A DNA stretch of 64,000 nucleotides from Bartonella tamiae Th239 (GTDB lineage Bacteria; Pseudomonadota; Alphaproteobacteria; Rhizobiales; Rhizobiaceae). The notes below the pieces were generated by a model. It saw nothing but the letters and a program-made list of their open reading frames with translations, was not told the DNA's origin and did not search any database. How positions within the stretch are numbered: the first letter of the stretch is position 1; the number at the start of each line of letters is the position of its first letter. Made by a program: the position numbers and the translations under genes. Of this stretch, positions 40,699 to 50,749 are shown piece after piece. The stretch spans positions 794,849-858,848 of the forward strand of contig NZ_JH725147.1 of assembly GCF_000278275.1 (NCBI RefSeq), in the 5' to 3' direction.

Positions 40699-41271
40699 TT
40701 ATTGGGGCATAGCCTCAACACCCATCACTTCAGGCACAAAATGGCGCAACAGATTTTCAATGCCATGTTTGAGGGTTGCAGTTGACGACGGGCATCCTGC
40801 ACATGAACCGCGCATGTTTAAATAGACAATACCATGATCAAACCCACGAAATGTAATATCGCCGCCATCATTGGCAACGGCGGGGCGAACGCGTGTTTCA
40901 ATCAATTCTTTAATGGCTTCAACAATAGTTCCATCTTTTTCATCAAAAAATTCTTCACCATTTTCGTCATTTGTCATAACCGTATGCCCAGCCATAACAG
41001 GAAGATCAGACATGAAATGTTCCATAATGGTCCCCAAAATAGCAGGTTTTAAATGTGGCCATTCACCATTATCTTTAGTGACAGTGATAAAATCATAGCC
41101 AAAAAAAACACCACAGACGCCAGGAATGGCGAATAATTTAGCTGCTAAAGGTGATTTTTTAGATGCTGCTTCTTGTTGACGAAAATCAGCGACACCTTGT
41201 TCTAAAACAATGCGTCCTGGAAGAAACTTTAAAGTAGCAGGATTTGGTGTTGTTTCCGTTTGAATAAACAT
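40699..41271 (-). CDS. NifU-family Fe-S cluster carrier (Nfu type)
   Basis: 190 aa. N-terminal Nfu_N domain: MFIQTETTPNPATLKFLPG with GVCGVFFGYDFITVTKD. The C-terminal NifU domain carries the cluster-binding CxxC in GSCAGCPSS, preceded by RPAVANDGGDITFRGF. It hands 4Fe-4S clusters to target enzymes. Ends the region trpS-(HWE kinase)-usp-nfu; the gap of 105 nt from usp leaves co-transcription open. Confidence 0.95.
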   Translation of the reverse strand: MFIQTETTPNPATLKFLPGRIVLEQGVADFRQQEAASKKSPLAAKLFAIPGVCGVFFGYDFITVTKDNGEWPHLKPAILGTIMEHFMSDLPVMAGHTVMTNDENGEEFFDEKDGTIVEAIKELIETRVRPAVANDGGDITFRGFDHGIVYLNMRGSCAGCPSSTATLKHGIENLLRHFVPEVMGVEAMPQ

Positions 41272-41376
41272 TTTAAATTCCTTTTCATGGTCAAGGCATG
41301 ATAGGTCAGAGTTACAATATATTTTATATGAGTTATTTATTATGTTAATTTCAAGATCAAAATAGGATATTATTTT

Positions 41377-41868
41377 TTAAGTCAGTGCATCCATATCTTC
41401 ATCGCTTAATTCATCAGGTAAAATTGTTACGGGAATAGAAAAACTACTCCCTTTTGCCGCGATGGATTGAATAAGTGGTCCGGGTCCGTCTGCGTTGGAT
41501 GATGCTGCGAGAACCAAGAGTGCAATATCTTGATCTTCATTGATTAATTTGGCAATCTCGTCGGCTTTTTGTCCCTCTCTAACGCTAATTTCAGCCTCAA
41601 TACCCTGCATATCACGCACTTCAGCCGATACATGCGCCAATGTCATATGCGCTCTTTCTTCTGCTTCTGCACGCATGATATCGCTTACGCCTAAAAAATG
41701 TTGAAATTCGGAACTGTCGATCACATAAAGAAGAATGAGGGTGCCATTTGTGTTTTTTGCGCTGCGAGAGGCGTAAGCAACCGCTAGCCTGCATTCTGGC
41801 GTCTCATCAATAATGGCAAGAAATTTTCGTTTATGTCCTTCTTCACGGCTCAGTCTTTTTGAAATCAT
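41377..41868 (-). CDS. Universal stress protein (UspA family)
   Basis: 163 aa with a single Usp domain: FLAIIDETPECRLAVAYASRSAK at the start, LILLYVIDSSEF, then IAKLINEDQDIALLVLAASSNADGPGPLIQSIAAKGSSFSIPVTILPD. The usual G-x2-G-x9-G-S nucleotide loop is only partly kept (SNADGPGPLI then GSSFSIPV). AGAGG lies before the ATG, 15 nt after the HWE kinase stop, so it is co-transcribed with that gene. Confidence 0.92.
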   Translation of the reverse strand: MISKRLSREEGHKRKFLAIIDETPECRLAVAYASRSAKNTNGTLILLYVIDSSEFQHFLGVSDIMRAEAEERAHMTLAHVSAEVRDMQGIEAEISVREGQKADEIAKLINEDQDIALLVLAASSNADGPGPLIQSIAAKGSSFSIPVTILPDELSDEDMDALT

Positions 41869-41883
41869 GTTTATTGCCTCTTT

Positions 41884-42792
41884 TTATAATGCAGCTGCTA
41901 ATTGAATAACACAACTAACCCCTTGCTCATTGTAGTTCACGTCAACCTTATTTCTTTTATCAAAGCTTAATCCACGTTGAATTAAAGCAGATCCAAATCC
42001 TTTTTTTTCGGGAGGTGCAGAATTTACGGTCCCTATTTCACTCCAATGTATATGGATCATGTCATCATCGTCTTTAAACCAAGTGATTGATATTTTACCT
42101 GTTGATTTTAAAAGCGCACCATATTTGATCGCATTGGTCATCAATTCATGAAATATCAAAGCCAATGGCAAGCCTGCTTTTTCAGAAATGTTGGTTTTGG
42201 GACCAGAAATTGTAATATTCCCAAAGGTATCAACCGCGACAGCTAATGCATTTTTAATCAGACTTTCAAGATCACTTTGTAAAGAAGTGCCTCCGTCGAG
42301 CAATGTTGTTTGGGCAGCAGATATTGCTTGTAATCTTGCACTTACGGCTGCAATAGCGCTCTCTTTATCTTTTTGACTGCGTAAGGTGAGTGTCACAATC
42401 GCATTAACCATTGCAAGAATATTTTTAACGCGATGTGCTGATTCATGGGCAAGAATATGAAGCTTATTTTCAAAACTTTTACGTTCTGTAATGTCAATGC
42501 CTTGCACATATATGCCCATAACCTCATCACGATTATTTTTAATCGGCTGATGGATAAAATCGACATAACGAAGATCAGGTTCTTGCGCGTCAGGTCTTTC
42601 AATCAATACGGGTAGGCTTTCACCATGAAATGCTTCTTTCGTTTCCCAAACATGATCCAACAATGCTGTGAATCCTTGTCGTGGAATTTCTGGCATGGCA
42701 TCAGCCACTGTGCGGCCGATAAGATCACGGTCGCCTACAAGTTTCATAAACGCATTGTTGACCATATAAAAGCGATGATCGCGGTCCAACAA
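41884..42792 (-). CDS. PAS-domain HWE/HisKA_2-type sensor histidine kinase (start codon problem)
   Basis: Conservative start TTG 42792 (302 aa). It has a PAS domain (DRDHRFYMVNNAFMKLVGDRDLIG) and a PAC segment DEVMGIYVQGIDITERKSFENKL. The HWE phosphoacceptor region is ESAHRVKNILAMVNAIV, and the ATPase part ALIFHELMTNAIKYGAL carries the N-box Glu/Asn. Soluble, no receiver attached. The frame stays open upstream to a TAA at 42969-42967, and the translation there continues the PAS domain (EIDFLRDLVQQAPGFVIVLL). It contains no ATG, GTG or TTG before 42792, so the family-like N-terminus lacks a normal start. AAGG stands 5 nt before an ATC codon at 42894-42892. It sits between trpS and usp. Confidence 0.85.
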   Translation of the reverse strand: MLDRDHRFYMVNNAFMKLVGDRDLIGRTVADAMPEIPRQGFTALLDHVWETKEAFHGESLPVLIERPDAQEPDLRYVDFIHQPIKNNRDEVMGIYVQGIDITERKSFENKLHILAHESAHRVKNILAMVNAIVTLTLRSQKDKESAIAAVSARLQAISAAQTTLLDGGTSLQSDLESLIKNALAVAVDTFGNITISGPKTNISEKAGLPLALIFHELMTNAIKYGALLKSTGKISITWFKDDDDMIHIHWSEIGTVNSAPPEKKGFGSALIQRGLSFDKRNKVDVNYNEQGVSCVIQLAAAL

Positions 42793-43052
42793 GACAATGA
42801 CAAAACCTGGCGCTTGTTGAACAAGATCGCGTAAAAAATCTATTTCAGCAAAAATTTGTTTTTTTGCTTTTGAATCTGTGTCTTGTTTAACGATAACGAC
42901 CTTACCTGTTTCGTAATTGTTATATTGAAAGTGTTCGACAAAACATAAAAAGAATTTAAACGAAATTTATCCTTGTGCAAATATTTTTATGAAAAAATTT
43001 TTATTTTACTTATGTTAAGCAACGGCTGTGAAATGTATTTAGTCTTAACATA

Positions 43053-44123
43053 TTATTTATTTTGTAAAAAACCAACAATATCACGGACGTTTTTCATAGT
43101 GCCTTCAGCAAGTATAGCGGCTCTTTCAGCACCATCTTGTAAGACATGATCAATATAGCCAGGATCATTGTTTAAGCGGCGTAATTCTTCAGTGATTGGA
43201 GATAGAACGCTTACGGCAAGATCAGCCAGTGCAGGTTTGAATTCAGAAAATTGTTTTCCCGCAAAATCATTAATGACATCTTGTTTGCTCACTCCTTTTA
43301 AAGCCGCATAAATTCCTACGAGATTGTCGGCCTCAGGACGTGTCGCTAAAGCGGTGAGGGTGTCAGGTAAAGGTTCAGAGTCTGTTTTTGCCTTACGAAT
43401 TTTTTTAGCAATATCATCAGCTGCATCAATCAAATTAATTCTTGAGAGATCCGAAGGGTCAGATTTTGACATTTTTTTTGTGCCATCGCGTAATGACATG
43501 ATGCGCATAGCGGTGTCGCCAATGAGAGCTTCCGTCATTGGGAAATAACCGTTAACTTTATCATCGCCCACTTGCATTTCCATGCCTATTCCTAACGCTT
43601 TAATGCGTGAGGAATAATCATTGTTAAATTTTTGCGCAATATCACGCGTAAGTTCAATATGTTGTTTTTGATCATCCCCTACAGGAACATGTGTGGCACG
43701 ATAAACTAGGATGTCAGCAGCCATGAGACTTGGATAGGCAAATAATCCTAAAGAGGCATTTTCACGGTCTTTGCCTGCTTTATCTTTAAATTGTGTCATG
43801 CGATTCATCCAACCAATGCGTGCAATACAGTTAAAGATCCACGCCAATTCGGCATGTTGAAAAACACGAGATTGATTAAACACAATATGTTTTTTCGGAT
43901 CAATGCCAGATGCTAGAAAAGCGGCTGTTACTTCTCTTGTTGATCGCATAAGATCGATGGGATCAGGATTAACAGTCAATGCATGCATATCGACAACGCA
44001 ATAAAGACATTCATAGCTCTTTTGCAATTCTACCCAACGTTTGATCGCGCCAAGATAATTGCCTAAATGAAGATTGCCTGTTGCTTGTACTCCAGAAAAA
44101 ACACGCGATTGAATTGGGGTCAT
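43053..44123 (-). CDS. trpS: Tryptophanyl-tRNA synthetase
   Basis: 356 aa from ATG 44123 ([16 protein letters not shown]), which fits the family. An upstream in-frame ATG at 44165 would add 14 unrelated residues. The class I signature [14 protein letters not shown] (HIGH-type) and [10 protein letters not shown] (KMSKS) are intact, with [16 protein letters not shown] in between. Follows murJ by 69 nt in the conserved glnD-murJ-trpS order. Confidence 0.97.
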   Translation of the reverse strand: MTPIQSRVFSGVQATGNLHLGNYLGAIKRWVELQKSYECLYCVVDMHALTVNPDPIDLMRSTREVTAAFLASGIDPKKHIVFNQSRVFQHAELAWIFNCIARIGWMNRMTQFKDKAGKDRENASLGLFAYPSLMAADILVYRATHVPVGDDQKQHIELTRDIAQKFNNDYSSRIKALGIGMEMQVGDDKVNGYFPMTEALIGDTAMRIMSLRDGTKKMSKSDPSDLSRINLIDAADDIAKKIRKAKTDSEPLPDTLTALATRPEADNLVGIYAALKGVSKQDVINDFAGKQFSEFKPALADLAVSVLSPITEELRRLNNDPGYIDHVLQDGAERAAILAEGTMKNVRDIVGFLQNK

Positions 44124-44192
44124 GACGTAATGTCCTAAATTGATTATTATTTGTGATTTTGGCAAAGCTCATCTTTGAATGCAAGTAAAGAT

Positions 44193-45752
44193 CTAAGGTT
44201 TTCGTTTCAATCCCCTTTTTATCATTGATATATTGGTGCCACCTAAAACAAAAGCCAAACTGAAATAAACAATCATAGCGACAAAAACAACGCTTAATAC
44301 CGCTAATATCTGATAAAGAAAAGGGGAAGATGAGGATAAAGGAAGTGCTAAGAATTCGAGGGCGTAATGTATAAATACAGCCATAACTGCGGCAGCAAGA
44401 ATAAGACGGGGTATGCGTTTTAAAAGTGCATGATCATGATGCCAATGACCGCGTCTTAAAAGAGTTATAAATAATAACAATGCATTCACCCACCCTGCTG
44501 TAATTTCAGCAATGACAATGCCAGGTGCTGAAATTATTGGAAAAAGCGTCAGTGCTAAGCTAATATTAACAACAACTGATATACCAGCAAAAACCATGGG
44601 TGTTTTTGTGTCTTCACGCGCGAAAAAGCCAGGAATAAATGCTTTGATAAGCACAAAAGCGGGTAATCCCAAACCATATAGGCTTAAAAGTATTGCAACA
44701 ACTGATGTTGATTGTGCGCTAAATTGTCCGCGTTCAAATAAAAGGCGCACAATAGGTTCTGACATAATAAGGAATGCAGCAGAAGCTGGAAGTGTAAGAA
44801 AAAGTGTAAATTCGATAGATCTGTTTTGTAAGTTTGCAGCTTCTTCCATTTTTTTAGACCGAAGAGCTCTTGAAAGTTCTGGCAAAAGCACTGTAGCAAC
44901 AGCAATGCCGACAACGCCTAAGGGAAGCTGATACAGTCGATCAGCATAAACCAGTGACGAAACAGCCCCCGCTTGTCCTGATGCAATAGCCGTGTTGATC
45001 AAAAGATTGATTTGGGTAATTCCCCCTGTGATTGCTGCTGGTAGTGCAAGCCATAAAAGTCTTTTAACATTTTTTGTGAAACGGGGTAAACGAAACCCAA
45101 TTTTCATTCCAGCATTTTGTGTGGCAAACCAAACAATGGCTAATTGAACAATTCCTGATGCCATAACCCCCCATGATAAACCAAGCCCAATATGCCAAAC
45201 ATCTTGATGGGTGAGCCATGCCCATAAAAGAACAGCAATTAATATGATGTTGAGAAAAACAGGCGCAATTGCTGCGGCAAAATATCGGTGCAAAGAGTTA
45301 AGCATGCCAGCCATCATTGCTGCAAGTGACATACATCCCAGATAGGGAAACATAATAATGGCAAAACGTATTGTCGCATTAAATTTTGCTGGGTCATCAC
45401 TAAATCCCGGTGCAATTATATAACGCACCAATGTTGGCATACTGAATTCTAAAATGAGTGTTAAAATGAACAAAATTGAAAAAAGAACGCCAAAGACTTC
45501 TTCTGAAAATCGTTTTGCGCTTTCCCTGTCTTCTTCAATTTGTTTAGCAAATAAAGGCACAAAAGCAGAATTAAAAGCTCCTTCTGCAAACAAACGGCGA
45601 AATGTATTTGGAAAGCGAAAGGCTGCATTAAAGGCATCAGCAACAGGTCCGGTTCCAACAGCTGCAGCCATAAGCATTTCCCTGATAAAACCAAAAAGAC
45701 GGCTCATTAACGTGCCTGATGCGACTGTAGTAAATTTTTTAATAAGGCTCAT
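44193..45752 (-). CDS. murJ: Lipid II flippase MurJ
   Basis: A 519-aa polytopic protein (about 14 helices) of the MVF/MurJ family. It begins SLIKKFTTVASGTLMSRLFGFIREMLMAAAVG, with the conserved R in FIRE. DAFNAAFRFPNTFRRLFAEGAFNSAFVPLF follows, and GLPAFVLIKAFIPGFFAREDTKTP occurs mid-protein. It moves lipid II across the inner membrane for peptidoglycan synthesis. The ATG overlaps the glnD stop by 4 nt. Confidence 0.97.
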   Translation of the reverse strand: MSLIKKFTTVASGTLMSRLFGFIREMLMAAAVGTGPVADAFNAAFRFPNTFRRLFAEGAFNSAFVPLFAKQIEEDRESAKRFSEEVFGVLFSILFILTLILEFSMPTLVRYIIAPGFSDDPAKFNATIRFAIIMFPYLGCMSLAAMMAGMLNSLHRYFAAAIAPVFLNIILIAVLLWAWLTHQDVWHIGLGLSWGVMASGIVQLAIVWFATQNAGMKIGFRLPRFTKNVKRLLWLALPAAITGGITQINLLINTAIASGQAGAVSSLVYADRLYQLPLGVVGIAVATVLLPELSRALRSKKMEEAANLQNRSIEFTLFLTLPASAAFLIMSEPIVRLLFERGQFSAQSTSVVAILLSLYGLGLPAFVLIKAFIPGFFAREDTKTPMVFAGISVVVNISLALTLFPIISAPGIVIAEITAGWVNALLLFITLLRRGHWHHDHALLKRIPRLILAAAVMAVFIHYALEFLALPLSSSSPFLYQILAVLSVVFVAMIVYFSLAFVLGGTNISMIKRGLKRKP

Positions 45753-48532
45753 GATTTTTTGACAATATCTGCTGTTTGAGTTTGGACGATTGAAAGCAAC
45801 TTATGACATATGCGTGTTTGACGTTGCGGATTGGTTAGTTTATGTCCAATAAGATCACGAACATAAAAACTATCAATAGCTTTTTCTCCAAAAGTTGTAA
45901 TATGGGCTGAGGCAATATCAAGTGAAAGATCTGATAATGTTTTTGTCAAATCAGATAACAGACCGGGTCTATCCATACTTTTTACTTCAATAACGCTGAA
46001 TGTTTCAGACAAATCATTGTTTATCTCGACTGTTGGCGTGACATCAAAGATTTTTCTTGTCCGTTTTGGGGGCGCATGTCGTGCAATTTCATCAGGCAAA
46101 CGAATCGTTCCTTTTAAAGCTTGTTCAATGATTTCTTTGACACGTCGTGCCCTTTTCGTTTCATCTTCATCAAAGTCAAAGGCGCGTTTGATCAGTATAA
46201 TGTCGAGAGCACGTCCATCAGATGTCGTAAAAATTTGAGCATCAACAATATTGGCGCCAGCGGCAGCGCAAGCCCCTGTTATAATAGATAATAAACGTGG
46301 GTGGTCGGGAGCAAGAAGTGTGATCTCGGTCACATCTTCTGATGCACGCGGTGTCATCATAATACTTAAAGAGGTCTTTTCCAAAGCTGTTCTTTTGAAA
46401 AAATGTGCGTGACGTATTTGATCTTCAAGTGGGACTGTCAACCAATAATTGTTGTAATGAAGAGCCAGATAGTTTTGATAGTCTTTTTCATCCCATTGTG
46501 ACAATCTATCTCTTAATTGCTTTTGTGTAAGATGAATGCGATCAAAGCTTGAAATTTGTGAAAATCCACCAGTTAAAACAAGAGCCGTTTCATCATAAAG
46601 TGTACGCAGTAATAAACCCTTCCAACCATTCCAAACACCTTTACCAACGCCTTTAATGTCGCATATTGTAAGGATAAATAGTAATTTAAGCTGATCCATT
46701 GTTTGAACAATTTTTGCAAAATCTTCAATTGTTTTTCGGTCATTAAGATCTCGCGATTGTGCGATTCTGTTCATGATGAGATGATTTTCAATCAACCATG
46801 CTACTGTTTCGGTATCTCGACGCGATAACCCAAAACGTGGACATAATTTACGTGCAATGCGTGCCCCCACTATAGAATGGCTTTCTGGCCGACCCTTTGC
46901 AATATCATGAAGAAAAAGTGCACAATAAAGAACTGTTCGTTCTTTTTTAAAAGTAGGAAGAATGGAAGAGGCAATTGGATGGTCATCATAAACCTCGCCA
47001 CGGTCAATTTCGCTTAAAAATGAAATGCAACGCAAAAGATGTTCATCTACGGTATAATGATGATACATGTTGAATTGCATCATAGCGACAATTTTTCCAA
47101 ACTCAGGAATGAATTTCCCTAAGACCCCCGATTCATTCATGCGACGTAAGATTAAACTTGGATCACGTGGTGAGGTAAGAATGTCAAGAAACAAACGATT
47201 GGCTTTTTTATCTTCGCGTATTGTCGGTGTGATGAGGTTCAGCGCACGAGATGCTTCTTGCACAGCATGGGGGTGGCAATCTAAACCAAGAGTATCGGAA
47301 AGATAAAAAAGTCGAATAAGATTGACAGGATCACGTTGATAAACTTCATCATCAAGAATATTAATGCGCTGGTTTTCAATAACAAAATCTGGACTGTCTT
47401 CAATATGTTTTTTTTCATGAGAAAATGTTAAAAAAACCTGGTTTAAACCCGGAACGGGTTTTGCATAATCTTCTTCTAGAGCTGCTGAAACAATACGTGT
47501 TAAATCCCCCACCTGTTTTGCAACCCAAAAGTAATGTTTCATAAAACGTTCAACATCCTCTAGTCCAGGATGTGCTGTATAACCCAGTCTATGAGCAATA
47601 TCACGTTGTATATCAAAAGTAAGACGTTCTTGGGCTTTTTTATTGAAAAAATGCATGTGGCAACGCACTGCCCATAAAAAATCATCAGCTTTTTTAAATA
47701 TCCTTAATTCTGATTTTGATAAAATTCCTCTTGTGACGAGTTTATCGGTTTGGATGACGCGGTAGTGATATTGAATAATCCATAAAAGCGTTTGTAAATC
47801 ACGTTGTCCGCCTTTTCCCTCTTTAACGTTTGGTTCAACAAGATAGCGTGTTTTATCAGCTTTTTCATGGCGAATATCGCGTTCAAAAAGTTTAGCACGA
47901 ATAAAGGCAGGGGATGTTCCTTTGACAATGTCATCTTCAAAGCGTTGCATTAATGTTTCAAAATTTTTTTGATTACCACTTAAAAATCGTGCTTCTAAAA
48001 GAGCAGTTCGAGCACTTATATCCTTTTGGGCAATGTCAATTTCTTCTGCAATTGTGCGCGCAGCATGACCGACTTTCAATCCAATATCCCAAAAACTATA
48101 CAAAAAATATTCAATAAATTGATGATCCCATTGTGTTAATTCGTCTTTGAAAAGAAAATGCAGATCAATGTCAGAATAGGGTGCAAGTGTTCCGCGACCA
48201 TAACCTCCTACCGCGATAAGTGTGATGGAAGGTGAGAAGTTCTTTTCCTTAAGTGGGTAAATATGATGGGCAATGATGCGATAGAGAGATTTAATTACTG
48301 CATCAATGCATTGGCTGTAATATTGTGCGCATTGACGCCCTTTTCCATTTTTTTTTAACAGGATTTCTGCATTGCGTCGACCATCAGCAAGTATTTTTTT
48401 GAGTGTTGTGACAAGATAAGCGCGTATGTCGTCTTCTGAATAGGTCGGTTGAAGACGGTATATTTTATTTTTTAAAAATTGATAAAGAGCGCTTTCATCT
48501 TGTAAGTTGAGCGTCTTTAGTGAAACATCCAT
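45749..48532 (-). CDS. glnD: Bifunctional uridylyltransferase/uridylyl-removing enzyme GlnD
   Basis: 927 aa. The nucleotidyltransferase domain has GGYGRGTLAPYSDIDLHFLF, the GlnD-specific region NVKEGKGGQRDLQTLLWI, an HD phosphohydrolase domain with ALFLHDIAKGRPESHS, and two C-terminal ACT domains (TLLAPDHPRLLSIITGACAA and VKSMDRPGLLSDLTKTLSDL). It adds or removes UMP on PII proteins according to glutamine level, feeding the NtrB/NtrC system whose first gene lies at the left window edge. First gene of glnD-murJ-trpS. Confidence 0.98.
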   Translation of the reverse strand: MDVSLKTLNLQDESALYQFLKNKIYRLQPTYSEDDIRAYLVTTLKKILADGRRNAEILLKKNGKGRQCAQYYSQCIDAVIKSLYRIIAHHIYPLKEKNFSPSITLIAVGGYGRGTLAPYSDIDLHFLFKDELTQWDHQFIEYFLYSFWDIGLKVGHAARTIAEEIDIAQKDISARTALLEARFLSGNQKNFETLMQRFEDDIVKGTSPAFIRAKLFERDIRHEKADKTRYLVEPNVKEGKGGQRDLQTLLWIIQYHYRVIQTDKLVTRGILSKSELRIFKKADDFLWAVRCHMHFFNKKAQERLTFDIQRDIAHRLGYTAHPGLEDVERFMKHYFWVAKQVGDLTRIVSAALEEDYAKPVPGLNQVFLTFSHEKKHIEDSPDFVIENQRINILDDEVYQRDPVNLIRLFYLSDTLGLDCHPHAVQEASRALNLITPTIREDKKANRLFLDILTSPRDPSLILRRMNESGVLGKFIPEFGKIVAMMQFNMYHHYTVDEHLLRCISFLSEIDRGEVYDDHPIASSILPTFKKERTVLYCALFLHDIAKGRPESHSIVGARIARKLCPRFGLSRRDTETVAWLIENHLIMNRIAQSRDLNDRKTIEDFAKIVQTMDQLKLLFILTICDIKGVGKGVWNGWKGLLLRTLYDETALVLTGGFSQISSFDRIHLTQKQLRDRLSQWDEKDYQNYLALHYNNYWLTVPLEDQIRHAHFFKRTALEKTSLSIMMTPRASEDVTEITLLAPDHPRLLSIITGACAAAGANIVDAQIFTTSDGRALDIILIKRAFDFDEDETKRARRVKEIIEQALKGTIRLPDEIARHAPPKRTRKIFDVTPTVEINNDLSETFSVIEVKSMDRPGLLSDLTKTLSDLSLDIASAHITTFGEKAIDSFYVRDLIGHKLTNPQRQTRICHKLLSIVQTQTADIVKKS

Positions 48533-48732
48533 ATTGGGCTCATCCGTTATCGCGCAAGCTGTAAATGCTCATTTTAATGGAAAATAAATTTTTAAAATAT
48601 AGCATTTTTATTCTTTTATCCTATTTTTAAATAAGAAGAAATAGATTGGTTATAACCAATTGAATTAAGGGGATGACATCTTTTTCATCTTAAGGTAGGT
48701 GTCACTTATGCAACACAAAATTGAGGTGCCAG

Positions 48733-49578
48733 ATGGATAAGGCGATAAATTTAGAAGCTCTGGATAAACCCTATGATGCCATTTTTTGTGATGTCTGGGG
48801 GGTTGTTCATAATGGTGTTCAGGCTTTTAAACCAGCTGTTGATGCTCTAAAAAGAGCTAAAAACTCTGGAAAAACTGTTGTGTTATTGACAAATTCACCA
48901 CGTCCTCATCAAGATGTTGAAGAGCAGCTTTTAAAATTATCGGTTGATGAAAAGGCTTATGATTTTGTTGTGACGTCTGGTGATGCAACAAGAACACTTA
49001 TTGCAGAGGTACCACGCAAGCTTTTCCATATTGGTCCTGATCGAGATTTAGGGCTTTTTGATGGTCTTAATGTTGACCTTGTAGAAGAATGTGAAGCAGC
49101 AGCAATTGTGTGTACGGGATTATTCGATGATGTGAAAGAAACTCCAGATGATTATGTTGAGTTATTGCATCGTTTGAGATCTCGCAATCTGCCTTTTATA
49201 TGTGCAAATCCTGATATTATCGTTCATCGTGGGCAAACAGAAATATGGTGTGCAGGCGCTCTGGCTCGTGATTACGGCTTATTAGGAGGGCGCACTTTGA
49301 TTGCTGGAAAGCCCCATCGCCCAATCTATGATCTTGCTTATGAAAAGGTTACTGCTCAAAGAGGAATGATTAACAAGAGTAAAATTTTAGCTATTGGTGA
49401 TGGTCTGTTGACTGATGTTAAGGGTGGAGAACATTTTGGAATAGACGTTCTTTTCATTTTAGGAGGCATTCATTATCTTGAATATAGTGAAAATGGCCAT
49501 ATTTATGAAGACAAGCTTTTTGCCCTTGTGAACAAATTTTCTTCTCATCCAATAGCCACTATGTGGTCTTTGCAATGA
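48733..49578 (+). CDS. TIGR01459-type HAD-superfamily hydrolase
   Basis: 281 aa from ATG 48733 (GAGG 6 nt upstream). A TTG 12 nt earlier is open but less likely. HAD motif I is DAIFCDVWGVVHNG, motif II VVLLTNSPRP, then ICANPDIIVHRG. The late Lys and acidic motifs are AGKPHRPIYD and ILAIGDGLLTDVKGGEHFGID. It belongs to the NagD-like class IIA branch. Alphaproteobacterial members almost always precede ribF, here overlapping by 4 nt, hinting at a role in flavin nucleotide dephosphorylation, which is inference. Confidence 0.93.
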   Translation: MDKAINLEALDKPYDAIFCDVWGVVHNGVQAFKPAVDALKRAKNSGKTVVLLTNSPRPHQDVEEQLLKLSVDEKAYDFVVTSGDATRTLIAEVPRKLFHIGPDRDLGLFDGLNVDLVEECEAAAIVCTGLFDDVKETPDDYVELLHRLRSRNLPFICANPDIIVHRGQTEIWCAGALARDYGLLGGRTLIAGKPHRPIYDLAYEKVTAQRGMINKSKILAIGDGLLTDVKGGEHFGIDVLFILGGIHYLEYSENGHIYEDKLFALVNKFSSHPIATMWSLQ

Positions 49579-50573
49579 CATCCCATTTTTTGCGTTTAAA
49601 TGATTTGGCTTTATTGCCAAAAGACTATCACTGTGGTGTCATTGCTATTGGTAATTTTGATGGTGTGCATCGCGGTCACCAAGCCGTTTTAAAAAGAGCT
49701 GTCAGCTTTGCTCGTGAAAAAAACTGTCCCACTTTGGTTTATACATTTGAGCCTCATCCACGCAGTTTTTTTCAACCACAAAAACCCGTTGATCGTTTGA
49801 CTAATGCACAAGAAAAGGCTGAAATTTTTAAATTATTGGGTTTTGATGGTGTGGTTGAACAAACTTTTAATGCAGAATTTGCCAATTTAACCGCAGATGA
49901 TTTTATCAATACCGTCATAAAGAATGGTTTTTCAGCGCAAACAGTTGTAACGGGAAGTGATTTTCATTTTGGGCGGAAGCGAAGTGGTAACCCAGATTAT
50001 TTAAAAAATTCAGGTCAAGAAAATCATTTTGATGTTATCAGCATCGCGCCTTTTTGTGACGATAATGGTGGTGTGATTTCGTCCAGTCGTATTCGTCATG
50101 ATTTATCAAGAGGCGCGGTGGATGAAGCCAATTCTCTTTTAGGGTATCGTTATACTGTGACGAGTGAAATTATCCATGGAAGAAAATTAGGACGCAGTTT
50201 AGGCTTTCCAACAGCCAATATGGCGCTTCCTCATGAAACAAGTCTCGCCTTTGGTGTTTATGCTGTTCGGTTTCGGCGTTCAGATGGTTCACTTTATAAC
50301 GGGGTGGCAAGCTTTGGCAAAAGGCCAACAGTTGAAAGTGATGGGCAACCGCTTCTTGAAACTTTCATTTTTGATTTTGATGACACAATATATGGTGAAG
50401 TTGCTTCTGTGTCATTCTATGCTTTCTTGCGACAAGAATTAAAGTTTGGTGGTTTAGAACCGTTGCTTAATCAGATGAATAAGGATAAATCAGACGCTAA
50501 AAAAATATTGAAAAATGTTCAGCCATTATCAGTTTTGGACAAAAACTTTACTTTTTCAATTTTGAAAAAGTAA
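49575..50573 (+). CDS. ribF: Bifunctional riboflavin kinase/FAD synthetase
   Basis: 332 aa from the ATG overlapping the HAD stop (ATGA). The N-terminal FMN adenylyltransferase domain has IAIGNFDGVHRGHQAVL and TFEPHPRSFF. The mid motif is SSSRIRHDLSRG. The C-terminal kinase domain contains HGRKLGRSLGFPTANMAL and GVASFGKRPTV, then ETFIFDFDDTIYGE. Converts riboflavin to FMN and FAD. Confidence 0.97.
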   Translation: MTSHFLRLNDLALLPKDYHCGVIAIGNFDGVHRGHQAVLKRAVSFAREKNCPTLVYTFEPHPRSFFQPQKPVDRLTNAQEKAEIFKLLGFDGVVEQTFNAEFANLTADDFINTVIKNGFSAQTVVTGSDFHFGRKRSGNPDYLKNSGQENHFDVISIAPFCDDNGGVISSSRIRHDLSRGAVDEANSLLGYRYTVTSEIIHGRKLGRSLGFPTANMALPHETSLAFGVYAVRFRRSDGSLYNGVASFGKRPTVESDGQPLLETFIFDFDDTIYGEVASVSFYAFLRQELKFGGLEPLLNQMNKDKSDAKKILKNVQPLSVLDKNFTFSILKK

Positions 50574-50749
50574 AACGCAATCTTTGCTGTTTTTTTTAAT
50601 TTGATCATTTTTTCCCTTTTATATTGGCTGAGAAGACAAATAATTCTAAGATATTATCTCCATATTATGCGATGAAATGTTAAAATTTTTTTTACCATGT
50701 CACCAGACAAATATTGTGTTCACAATTTTTTTATGTGAAAGACAATCGA

